From Thraustochytrium sp. TN22 (Eukaryota > Sar > Bigyra > Thraustochytrida > Thraustochytriidae), in assembly GCA_013306675.1 (NCBI GenBank), contig JABLUY010000145.1, positions 1-64,000 of the forward strand: DNA of 64,000 nucleotides, given 5' to 3'. The notes beneath the pieces are model-generated. The model ran no database searches. It was not told the origin of the DNA and saw nothing but the letters and a program-made list of their open reading frames with translations. Of this stretch, positions 36,404 through 44,866 are shown piece by piece (within the stretch, counting starts at the first letter, position 1; each line of letters starts with the position of its first letter). Position numbers and translations under genes: made by a program.

Positions 36404-37582
36404 ATGGCGCGCGCCGCGTACGAGCTCGTGGAGCAGCACGAGATCGAGGTCAAGCACGAGGTCGAGCACGAGCACGAGCACGAGCGTGAGCACGAGCACG
36501 GCCGGGGCGCGGAGACGGCGGCCACCGATGGCCCCGACGCGTCGTCGCTAGAGACGCTCGGCCTGGACGCGGCAGATGGGCCCGGCACCTCGCAGCGTGC
36601 ACCGCCGCAGCGATGCTCACCGTGCGGCGCGGCGCGCGTGGCCGGCTCGCTCATGATGATGCTCGTGGTTGGGCTCATCATGCTGTCGTACGTGCCGATG
36701 ATGCATTTTTACGCGGACGGGACCGCGCAGGGCGCCGTCATCGTGCTGGTCTTCAACGTGCTCATCGCGCTCTCCCTGCTCAGCTACTTTCAGACCGCGC
36801 TCACTGACCCGGGTACGGTGCCTCTCGGCTGGCACGCGCGCGTGACCAAGATGGCCAACCCGCCTTATCGCAAGTGCCCGCGCAGCGGCTACTACCGGCC
36901 GCCGCGGTCGCACTACGACTCGGTCACGCGCCGCGTCGTGCTCAACATGGACCACTTCTGCCCCTGGGTCAACAACTGCGTGGGCTACTTCAACCGCAAG
37001 TTCTTTATCCAGTTCATCGGCTACACCTGCCTGGCGGCCGCCTTTGCCGCCTGCAGCCTCGGCTACCTGCTGCACACGGGCCAGGTCAAGGGCGCTTCCG
37101 TCTCGCTTGGCGGGCACCACGTCTCCCCGCCTCCATCCGGCTTCGACAAGCAGGCTGGCGCCGTCTCGCCCGGCGTGCCGCCAGACGCAACGACCTCGCA
37201 CCGCCACGCCGGCATCTTGGACGCCCTCGGCCACTCCGACTTTACGATCGCCATCATGACGCTCATGGGCGCCATCATTGACGGCGTTTTCGTGCTCTCG
37301 CTCTCGATCTTCTTCTTCGCTCACCTCTGGATGGCTTCCAACAACCAGACCACGCTCGAGGGCGGCTACCGCGCCCGGCCCTACCGTCTCTCGCGCCGCG
37401 AGAACCTCGAGCAGGTCTTCGGCCGCCGGCCCCTCTACTGGTTCCTCCCCATGTACGGCGACGGTCCCGTCGGCGACGGCGTCCACTGGCCCTGCGCCGA
37501 CGGCACCTGGGACGGCCTTACCGATGAGACCCACTTTCCGGCCATGCCTGCACGACCTCCGCAGGGCGTCCAGATCGTTTAG
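36404..37582 (+). CDS. DHHC-family protein S-acyltransferase with a degenerate zinc-binding domain (DHFC)
   Basis: 392 aa from ATG 36404 (GCCATGG). Residues 10-35 are an unusual His/Glu-rich tract. Four membrane segments are visible (about 80-103, 110-131, 200-222 and one near 285-310). The catalytic block NMDHFCPWVNNCVGYFNRKF carries Asp183, His184, Phe185 and Cys186, so the second DHHC histidine is Phe. The upstream zinc-binding ligands of the cysteine-rich domain are replaced (RPPRSHYDSVTRRVVLNMDH): only Cys158 of the first pair remains. The TTxE motif (NQTTLEGG) and the C-terminal NLEQVFG-type motif are present. Yeast Akr1 (DHYC) has a similarly Cys-poor domain and is active, so palmitoylation activity is plausible. 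Confidence 0.88.
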   Translation: MARAAYELVEQHEIEVKHEVEHEHEHEREHEHGRGAETAATDGPDASSLETLGLDAADGPGTSQRAPPQRCSPCGAARVAGSLMMMLVVGLIMLSYVPMMHFYADGTAQGAVIVLVFNVLIALSLLSYFQTALTDPGTVPLGWHARVTKMANPPYRKCPRSGYYRPPRSHYDSVTRRVVLNMDHFCPWVNNCVGYFNRKFFIQFIGYTCLAAAFAACSLGYLLHTGQVKGASVSLGGHHVSPPPSGFDKQAGAVSPGVPPDATTSHRHAGILDALGHSDFTIAIMTLMGAIIDGVFVLSLSIFFFAHLWMASNNQTTLEGGYRARPYRLSRRENLEQVFGRRPLYWFLPMYGDGPVGDGVHWPCADGTWDGLTDETHFPAMPARPPQGVQIV

Positions 37583-38365
37583 ATTTAGCCCAGTAGAGAT
37601 TGGAAGAGGGGGAGAGCCGGAGTCGGTCAGTCGCCCATGGATGGAAGCACAACTAGGCCTAGGCTAGCTACTACCACTGGCAGTGGTAGCCTCTCCATGT
37701 TTTCATGTATTTTCATGCAATTTTTCGCGCGTTTTGGCCGCGGCCACAGCGAGCGACCCAGCAAGTTTGTCGCATGAGCTTCGTCGCCGTGCGTCTATCC
37801 TCTCCAGCCGCAGTAGCGCAGTGCGTGCACCACGAACCACGCCAGCTTTCGCGCACAGGCCGCAGCCCCGCACAGCGCAGAGCTCCTTCCCAAAGGTCAA
37901 AGGCATGCGTGCATGCGAGCCGCGCGAGCTTTGGGCGCACCGTCGTTGTGTCCTCGTCGTCGTCGTTGCCATCGTGGGTCGCGACAGCTTCCAACCCGAG
38001 CCGGCACAAGTCTTCGTGTTGTTCCCGGAACCAGGCGCGACCCACTGAAGGCTCTACGAGTGCATGTACGAGCACCTCCTCCCTCCAGAGCCGCAAAGCG
38101 TCACGGTCCCGCGTCGGAAACCGGAGAGCGACTAGGATCGAGCCAGTAGAGTAGGCTATCTGGTTCCGGTCTCCTCCTGACACGGCGCCCTCGCCCAGGT
38201 CGCCGCCAGCCACCACGGGCACTGGCAAGTTTGTGAATTGCTGAGAGCGGCGAGTGGGCTGGCAGTGTGGCCGGCCAGCCTGCGCATCTCGGCCCGGAGG
38301 ACGGCAACTCAGGCTTGAAGAGCGAGGCAAAGCCGATTCGCGAGCAAGTTCCTCGGGGCTCAGCA
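37583..38365. other. Intergenic region
   Basis: Contains AGGCCTAGGCTAGCTA at about 37655-37672, a TTTTCATG direct repeat at 37698-37716 and AT-richer spacer. No convincing gene on either strand. Confidence 0.6.
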
Positions 38366-39391
38366 ATGAAGCGCGTAGTGGCGACGCCGCTGCACCCGGC
38401 GCTGGCGAGGCGCGCGGACGAGTTCAAGGTGGCAGGCGTGGAGGTGGCGGAGAGCGACGCCGACAGCGCGATCCGCGTCCGTGTGCGCCAAACGCACGAG
38501 AGACACGGCTACGAGGTCGTGCAGACCGCCTGCGCTCAGGGCGCGACCCAGGACGAGCGCGAGGCGCTGCGCCAGCGCGCCGAGCGCGGGGAGGACCTCG
38601 CGCAAGGCCTCGAGACGAGGTCCGGACTCCTCGTGACGCCGCAGCTGCTGCGCACGGATCCCACGCGGACCGCCGCAAAGCTGAGCGAGGCGGCGCGCGA
38701 GCTGTTCGCCGACCATGAGGTGGTCACGCTGGCGGCGCTCGGGGCGCAGGAGCAGGTTGCCGCGACGGACTTTGTCATTGACCAGTTCATCGAGCGCGAG
38801 CCCATGACCGCGAACCTGCACAAGCTTGGGATTCTCAATCGCGACGCCTACTTCGCGACGATGCGCGAGATGCTCGCCGCGGACGAATTCAAGCAGGTGT
38901 CCCTGGCCGTGCTGAATGCTCAGGGCGAGCGCGTGGCGGCCGCCTTCAACGAGACGCTGCAGCACGCGTCAGCGTCCTCGTCGGACGCGCCGGAGCCCCC
39001 GCTCATCAGGGGGCTGAACTACATCATCGCCCTGCTTGAGAAGCAGGACGCCGAGGGTCTCGACTTTTGCGCAACCTACCTGGACGGCTTTGAGAGCGCG
39101 TGGCAAGGCGGGCGCGTGGGTCACCACTTCATGGTGGCTGGCAGGGCGCCCGTGGACGCCGAGCGCGCGTTCGTCGCCTCCATGCTGCGCATGCGCGAAT
39201 GCGGCCACGACTTCGTCGTGATTGAGGCCACCAACCCGTGGACCGCGACGGCCTGCGAAAAGTACGCCAGCACGGCCGTACACGTAGAGGCCTACGCGGA
39301 CCATGAGGTTGAGCGTGGCGCTTTGATCGGACCGGCCGACGTGGGCTCCCTGCTCTTCCTTTTGGACCTTCGAAGCCAAAGCGCGCTTTAG
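38366..39391 (+). CDS. Putative GNAT-fold (AANAT-like) protein
   Basis: 341 aa from ATG 38366. Codon bias is strongly gene-like. The stretch TDFVIDQFIEREPMTANL resembles the N-terminal helix of arylalkylamine/dopamine N-acetyltransferase-like GNATs (FF-DEPMN-AL), and the C-terminal part HDFVVIEATNPWTATACEKY resembles the GNAT strand-helix before the final strands. The acetyl-CoA-binding Q/RxxGxG/A loop is not obvious (HHFMVAGRAPVDAERAF in its place), so activity is doubtful. Small-molecule acetyltransferase or inactive relative; the call is tentative. No signal peptide or membrane span. Confidence 0.45.
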   Translation: MKRVVATPLHPALARRADEFKVAGVEVAESDADSAIRVRVRQTHERHGYEVVQTACAQGATQDEREALRQRAERGEDLAQGLETRSGLLVTPQLLRTDPTRTAAKLSEAARELFADHEVVTLAALGAQEQVAATDFVIDQFIEREPMTANLHKLGILNRDAYFATMREMLAADEFKQVSLAVLNAQGERVAAAFNETLQHASASSSDAPEPPLIRGLNYIIALLEKQDAEGLDFCATYLDGFESAWQGGRVGHHFMVAGRAPVDAERAFVASMLRMRECGHDFVVIEATNPWTATACEKYASTAVHVEAYADHEVERGALIGPADVGSLLFLLDLRSQSAL

Positions 39392-40392
39392 CCTGGTCCT
39401 GGAGGGCGACGGCGAGGCCGAGAGGCACACTCTGCGTCGCGCCCCAGGTGCCAGCCCTGGCGATTGATATTCACAAGAGTACGCTCGCTCTTGTCCCAAG
39501 GCAAAAGTATGAGTTTTCTAAAAATGCAGAACAATCGAGGTTCTTTACACTATACAGAGCAGAGAGCTCGCTCGAGCAACGCAGCATCGGCTTGGTGGGA
39601 GAAGGAAAGGTCCTTTCACGCGTTGATTCCGAGCGGGGCTATCGCCACAATCGACGACCAAGGTGAAGGAAGGTCTGCTCCTCAGGCACGATGCGGAAGT
39701 CGATGCTGTCTCAGATGATGGCGAGGCTAAGTAGCTAGCGATGAGGACAACCACGTTGAGCACAGCATCCCGGCGCCTCTCCTTCACTCTTGTTTTTCAT
39801 GCGGTGTGTCCTCGCGTGCCTTCACGTGAACGAGCGACCCAGCCAGCTGCCGCCCAGCTCGAGCTTCACTGCCGCCCAGCTCGAGCTTCGCTGCCGCCGA
39901 CCTCGCCTCGCCTCGCCTCCCGCCGGCGCAGCGCCCTCCAGCTGCAGCGAGCTCTCGCGGCCCAGCTCGCGGGCACCGCCTCGCCTCGCCGTCGCCTCGC
40001 CGACCTCGAAGGCCCGCATTTCCCCTCAGCCGCCGCCGCAGCCGCCGCACGACGACGGTCGTAGCTGGCGCCGGCGCCGCACGACGATAGTCGTAGCTGG
40101 CGCCGTCGTCGGCGTCGCCCGCGTCCGCGCCGCGCTCGTAGGCGGCGCCCCTCTCGGGCGCGGTCGCGGTGAGTCGAGCCGGCCGCCGCGCTCCCAGAGC
40201 AGAGCCGCGGCGCCGCGACGGCGCGGGCGGGCGGGCGGGCGGGCGGGCGGCGGCGGCGGCGGCGGCGGCGGCGGGCGGCGGCGCGGCCTGGCTGGCTAGC
40301 TGGCGCGGGAGCGTGCTCCGGCGCGCGCGCGCGCGGGCGCGAGAGGCGGGCGATCGCACATCCATTTAGGCCGCTTCTGTGTGGCGGCGCCA

Positions 40393-40426
<34 letters not shown>

Positions 40427-40449
40427 GGCGCGGCGCGCGCGCGGGCGGC
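39392..40449. other. Intergenic region, GC-rich low complexity toward the 3' end
   Basis: AT-richer first half with TAGCTAGC near 39728. Direct repeat of GCCGCCCAGCTCGAGCTTC at 39848-39895, CCTCG runs, then GCGG microsatellites at 40225-40275 and 40390-40440. Long frames on both strands are simple-sequence artefacts. Confidence 0.6.
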
Positions 40450-41109
40450 ATGTACCGGCGGCTGGAGGCGCGGAAGCCGCGTGCGAGGCCCCTGGGCCGC
40501 GTGACGCTGTTCCCCAGCGCGTTCGGAGCAGGCGAGGACGACCGCTATGCGGAGACGAGGCCGTGCGCGGTGGTGGACGCCGACGGCGTGGCGCTTGTGG
40601 ACGTCTTCACCGGGACGCGCTTCGGCAGCGTTGGCGACTTCGTGGAGGCCGTCTGCGTGGACTACGTGCGCCAGCTCAACGGAATTCGCGGATCCGGCCT
40701 GCTTGACGCGGCGGCATCTGCCGCGGCGCGTGGCGAGGACGTTGACGAGCTGGCCGAGGACCTAGAGGACGCGCTGTCGGCCACGGGTGGCCAGGCGGCG
40801 TTTGCGGGGGCTGGCGAGGGCGCCGGACCCTTCGATGGCGGCCTGGATAGCGACGACGATGACGACGACGACGATGACGACGACGACGACGTGGGCGAGA
40901 TGAACCATGGGGAGCAGGAACTTGAGGACGCCATTATTGACACCGTCCAGCTGCAGGATCCGCCCACTGCCGGCTGGGAGCCCGCGGCGGACCCAGGCGA
41001 GGAGGAGGTGAGCGTGCGCGATGTCGTCGACCTGATCGAGAAGTGGGACGCCTCGCTCAGTAGCGGTAGCGCCAACTCCGAGAGCGATGCCGTGCCCGCG
41101 TCCTCATGA
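40450..41109 (+). CDS. Acidic hypothetical protein
   Basis: 219 aa from ATG 40450. The N-terminal half reads like a folded domain (RVTLFPSAFGAGEDDRYAET, then VDADGVALVDVFTGTRFGSV, DFVEAVCVDYVRQLNGI). The C-terminal half contains a run of about 14 Asp (near 40855-40890) and acidic Ser-rich sequence. No family recognised. It converges on the GRP170 gene. Confidence 0.55.
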   Translation: MYRRLEARKPRARPLGRVTLFPSAFGAGEDDRYAETRPCAVVDADGVALVDVFTGTRFGSVGDFVEAVCVDYVRQLNGIRGSGLLDAAASAAARGEDVDELAEDLEDALSATGGQAAFAGAGEGAGPFDGGLDSDDDDDDDDDDDDDVGEMNHGEQELEDAIIDTVQLQDPPTAGWEPAADPGEEEVSVRDVVDLIEKWDASLSSGSANSESDAVPASS

Positions 41110-41493
41110 CCGCCTCCTGGCTGGCTTGCGTTCTTGCTTGTACACCAATCCTAACGAAGGAAATGAGATGGGCCTCCGATCCAGAGTGCGGGGACTCGCG
41201 TAGCGCGTGGTCCCGCCGGCTAGTAGCTAGTGTACCAACCAAAATCTTGCTGCCTTTCCGGGCTCCATTGAGCAGATGCTTTTCAACTTGGAGGCGGTGT
41301 CCTGCATACTCTTGCGCATCATCAAGTTCTCTTCGCCCACATCAAAATCATGCAATGCAGAGTTCATCACAACTTCAACTCGCTTTTCCTTTCGTCATGG
41401 CGCGTGGTAGCGAGCTCTGCGCACAACACCCCTTGCACACCATTGGCTCGCGCTTTTGCATCATGTTGTTGCTTGTTTCATTCGTTCAACCTT
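41110..41493. other. Convergent 3' intergenic region
   Basis: AT-richer spacer between converging genes, with a CTAGTAGCTAGT motif near 41219. No gene seen. Confidence 0.6.
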
Positions 41494-44232
41494 CTACAAC
41501 TCGTCCTTCTCCTCCTTCTCCTCAGCCTGCTGCTCGGCCGACGCGGGGTCCTCATCCGCCTTGTCGTCGGCTTCGCCATCCTCCTTCTCCTCGTCGGCCT
41601 TGGCCTCGTCAGCAGCAGCGGGCTTGGCGTCCGCCTTGACCTTCTTGGGCTTGGGCGGAGCCTGCGGGAGCGGGCGGCGCAGAGCGAGCTCGAGGACCGT
41701 CTGCACGGGTTCGAGGTGGGTCATGACGTCAACGCTGGTGAAGATGGCATCATCCTGCGCGGAAAGCTCGCCCTGCTTGGCCTCGGCGTCGTCGAGCCAG
41801 GCGGCAAAGTCGGCCAGTACGGCAAGCACGCGGTCCTTCTCGCCGGAGGTGATCCAGGGCCGCTCGTCGGCCCACTTGGCGACCTGGTCACGGACCGTGT
41901 CGGCGAGGGCGCGCGCCGCGCGCACGGCGGCCGGCCGCTGGTCGAGCTCCTGCACCTTCTTGAAGAGCTTGCGGAGGCGCTTCTCAAAGGTGGAGCGGCG
42001 CGACTTGTACTCGTCCAGGGGCGCGCGCGCGCCCTCGTCGTCGAGCCAGTCCTCGAGCGCCTCGAGGTCGTCAAAGAGCTGCGTCTTGTCCGCCTCGCTC
42101 ATGACCAGGTCAACCTCCTCCTCGGCCGTACGCACCTGGTCGCGCGCCTCGAAGATGAAGGCCTCCACCTCGTTCTTGGCCGCCTCGTGCATGCGGCGCT
42201 CCTCCTCGCGCTTGTCGTACGAGGCGAGCACCTCGCGCGCCGCCGCCACGGCCTCGCCGTCGATGTTGCGCAGCGGCCGCCCCGCGTCCGTGCGCTTGAT
42301 GGTCAGGGGGAATCGGTGCGTGCGCTGCGTGGGCGCCTTCTTCTTGCTCTTCTTCTTGCTCTTGTCCTTTTTGTCCTTTTTGGCTTCCTTGGCCTCGCCC
42401 TCCTCCTTGGCCGCGGCGTCAGCCTCGCCCTCGCCGGCCTCAGCGTCCGCGCCGGCCTCGGCGTCTGCGTCGGCGCCGGCCTCGGCGTCTGCGTCGGCGC
42501 CGGCCTCGGTCTCGGCGCCAGCGTCGGCCTCGCCTGCATCTGCAGCCTCGGCGTCCGCGGCGGCCTCCTCCTTCTCCTCGGGCGGCGGCGCAAGCTTTTC
42601 CACAAAGATGGCCTCGGCCTGCAGGAGGTTGACGGTGTCGTTCTGGTCAAGCTTGATGGAGAGTGAAACCTTGGGCCCTTCGTACTGGCCGAACTCGGCG
42701 ATGGCCTGCGGCAGGCCCGAGAGCTCGTAATAGGCGACCGTCGTGCGCTCGCCCGAGTCAGCCGAGACTCGCGAGAGCTCGCAGGTAAAGTCCTTGGTCA
42801 CGTTGACGCTGACAACCTTGCGCGCGTTGAGCGCGTCGCGCGCCGCGAAGAGCGTGGCGTGCTTCTCCCAGCGGTCCGGGCCAGCCTCGACGCCCGACTC
42901 GATCAGGTCCAGCTCCACCGCGTCCATGGTGATGTCCTGCAGGCCAATGGGCCGCACGCGAAAGGTCTTGCTCATGTTGGCGCCCATGAAGACGGCGCCC
43001 AGCGCCTTGGATTCATCGCCGTTCAGGTGGCTGCCAAGCTCCTTGCCACCCAGGTAGTCCGAGAGAATCTCCTTGACGCGCGGCACGCGCACGCCACCGC
43101 CGATGATCTCCACGGCATGCAGATCGTCCACCGACAGGCCCGCGTCCTGGAGCACCTTGGCGATGGGCGCCGTCACGCGCGAGAAGAGATCCTTGCCGGC
43201 GTCCTCCAGCTGCTGCCGCGTCACGTGCAGGCGCGCGTCGCGGCCGTCGTGCAGCGCCTCGATCGAGACCGGGATCTCCACGTTGGCGCTCAGCACGGTC
43301 TTGACCTTGTTGGCCTGCGCGCGCGTGCGCTCCAGCACGCGCCGCGAGGCGCGCACGTCCTCGACACCGTGCTCCTTCTCGAAGGAGTCCAGGATCATCT
43401 CCACCAGCAGCATGTCCAGCGAGTCACCGCCCAGCGTGCGGTCCCACGCCTTGGCCAGCACGTCCACCTGCGTCTGCAGCTTGCCGCCGCTGCCGCGCGT
43501 TGGCTTGCCGTAAAAGTCAAAGAGCGTCACCTTGGTGCTGGCGCTGCCCATGTTGTACAGCAGCACCTTGTGCGAGGTGTTCGTGAACTCGTTGTACACG
43601 CCGTGCTGCACGGCGGCCGCCACGTTCTCGTCCACGAGCGTCAGCACGTTCAGGCCCGCGATCTCCGCCGCCACCAGCAGCGCCTCGCGCTGCGCTTGCG
43701 AGAAGAAGGGCGGCACCGTCAGCACGCAGTCCACCACCTTGGTCTCGATCGAGTCCGACGCCATGCGCCGCACGTAGGACAGCATCATGGCCACCAGCTC
43801 CTCCGGCAGCAGCTTGCGCTCCTCCTCGCTGCCCTTGTCCAGAATCACGCGGAAGCCGCCCGTCGCCTCATTCTCCTCGAGCTCGTACGGGATGCTCAGC
43901 GTCGACCCGAGGTGCTCGAGCTCCGCGCCGCTGCTCGGCACGCCGAGCAGATCGCGCGTGCGGAACAGCACGTGGTCCGGGTCGCGCGCCGCCATGGCCG
44001 CCGCCGTGCCGCCGTACAGCCGGCCGTCCTTGGTGAAGGCGATCACGTTATCCGTCTTGCGCTTGCCCGCCTCGTTCAGCACGATGTCAAACGCCTTGCC
44101 GGGCTGCACGTAGCCCACCTTGATGAAGGTCGTGCCGAAGTCAATCCCGATGATGGCCGCCGCCGCGGCGCTCTGCAGCGCCGCCGCCACCAGCGCCGCC
44201 GCCAACGCCCAGCGCATCTTCATGACGCCCAT
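41494..44232 (-). CDS. HYOU1: ER-lumenal Hsp70-family chaperone GRP170 / HYOU1
   Basis: 912 aa from ATG 44232. An N-terminal signal peptide (MRWALAAALVAAALQSAAAA) leads directly into the Hsp70-type nucleotide-binding domain (IIGIDFGTTFIKVGYVQPGK, LTVPPFFSQAQREA, IIGGGVRVPRVKEI). The substrate-binding part holds a large Ala/Glu/Asp-rich insert with repeated AGADADAE units followed by a Lys-rich stretch (KKDKKDKSKKKSKKK), then the helical lid. The C-terminus is EEKEEKDEL, a classic KDEL retrieval signal. GRP170 is the nucleotide-exchange factor for BiP and a holdase in the ER. The family is usually about 900-1000 aa, so it is complete. Confidence 0.96.
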   Translation of the reverse strand: MGVMKMRWALAAALVAAALQSAAAAAIIGIDFGTTFIKVGYVQPGKAFDIVLNEAGKRKTDNVIAFTKDGRLYGGTAAAMAARDPDHVLFRTRDLLGVPSSGAELEHLGSTLSIPYELEENEATGGFRVILDKGSEEERKLLPEELVAMMLSYVRRMASDSIETKVVDCVLTVPPFFSQAQREALLVAAEIAGLNVLTLVDENVAAAVQHGVYNEFTNTSHKVLLYNMGSASTKVTLFDFYGKPTRGSGGKLQTQVDVLAKAWDRTLGGDSLDMLLVEMILDSFEKEHGVEDVRASRRVLERTRAQANKVKTVLSANVEIPVSIEALHDGRDARLHVTRQQLEDAGKDLFSRVTAPIAKVLQDAGLSVDDLHAVEIIGGGVRVPRVKEILSDYLGGKELGSHLNGDESKALGAVFMGANMSKTFRVRPIGLQDITMDAVELDLIESGVEAGPDRWEKHATLFAARDALNARKVVSVNVTKDFTCELSRVSADSGERTTVAYYELSGLPQAIAEFGQYEGPKVSLSIKLDQNDTVNLLQAEAIFVEKLAPPPEEKEEAAADAEAADAGEADAGAETEAGADADAEAGADADAEAGADAEAGEGEADAAAKEEGEAKEAKKDKKDKSKKKSKKKAPTQRTHRFPLTIKRTDAGRPLRNIDGEAVAAAREVLASYDKREEERRMHEAAKNEVEAFIFEARDQVRTAEEEVDLVMSEADKTQLFDDLEALEDWLDDEGARAPLDEYKSRRSTFEKRLRKLFKKVQELDQRPAAVRAARALADTVRDQVAKWADERPWITSGEKDRVLAVLADFAAWLDDAEAKQGELSAQDDAIFTSVDVMTHLEPVQTVLELALRRPLPQAPPKPKKVKADAKPAAADEAKADEEKEDGEADDKADEDPASAEQQAEEKEEKDEL

Positions 44233-44311
44233 GCCGCCTTTTCAAACCTGCCTCTGCCCGTCTGTCCGGGTCGCGCCCGGGCTGGCCGGCTGGCCGGCTG
44301 GCCTCCGCGCG

Positions 44312-44361
<50 letters not shown>

Positions 44362-44866
44362 TCCGCCGCGCAGCGCCGCCCGCTGCTCTCCGGGCTCTGC
44401 CCTGCCTGCGGTTGGGGTTCGCGACTCAGCCTCCACGTTGGAGAGGTTCCTGCTCGAGCCGACTTACTCCAGGCCCTTCCGTTGAAGGGCTTCAAGAAGT
44501 TGGGGCTCGTGGAGCTCTTCAAGTTCGTCAAGCTGCGCGGCATTGCGATGATCGCGAGAGCTCTAAGCGTCCGTGCAGCGGGCTCGCGTGCGCGGAGAAG
44601 CGGCTTTGCGGAGGTGCGGCTGGCGCAGGCGCTCAAGTTTCAGGTTCTGCGGAGGGACGTGAGGAGGAGCAGAACGTGCGTGGCGGACAGCGTTGAGCGC
44701 CCGCGGGCGAGCAGCTGGGCGTGCCGGCGGTGGAAGAGGGTGGTGGTCTGCGTGACCTGCTACGACGGACAATGGCGACTCTTGCCGAACACAAGGGCTT
44801 GTTGTTTCTTCAGGACCTAACGTTAGGCCTAGCTAGAGCTAGCTAGCCTTCTTCCACGCATTCGAC
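44233..44866. other. Intergenic region upstream of GRP170
   Basis: GCC-trinucleotide run at about 44306-44362 in the likely promoter or leader of GRP170. GC-rich sequence follows, ending with AACGTTAGGCCTAGCTAGAG-type motifs at 44818-44848 next to the TIR/TPR gene stop. No gene seen. Confidence 0.6.

Noticed and set aside
42859-44820. 653-residue plus-strand open frame
   Set aside because: It lies antisense to GRP170, has no recognisable domain and starts without ATG. GC-rich third positions keep antisense frames open across all long genes here (likewise 3461-4780, 5285-6859, 32059-33774 and 34120-35847 on the minus strand).
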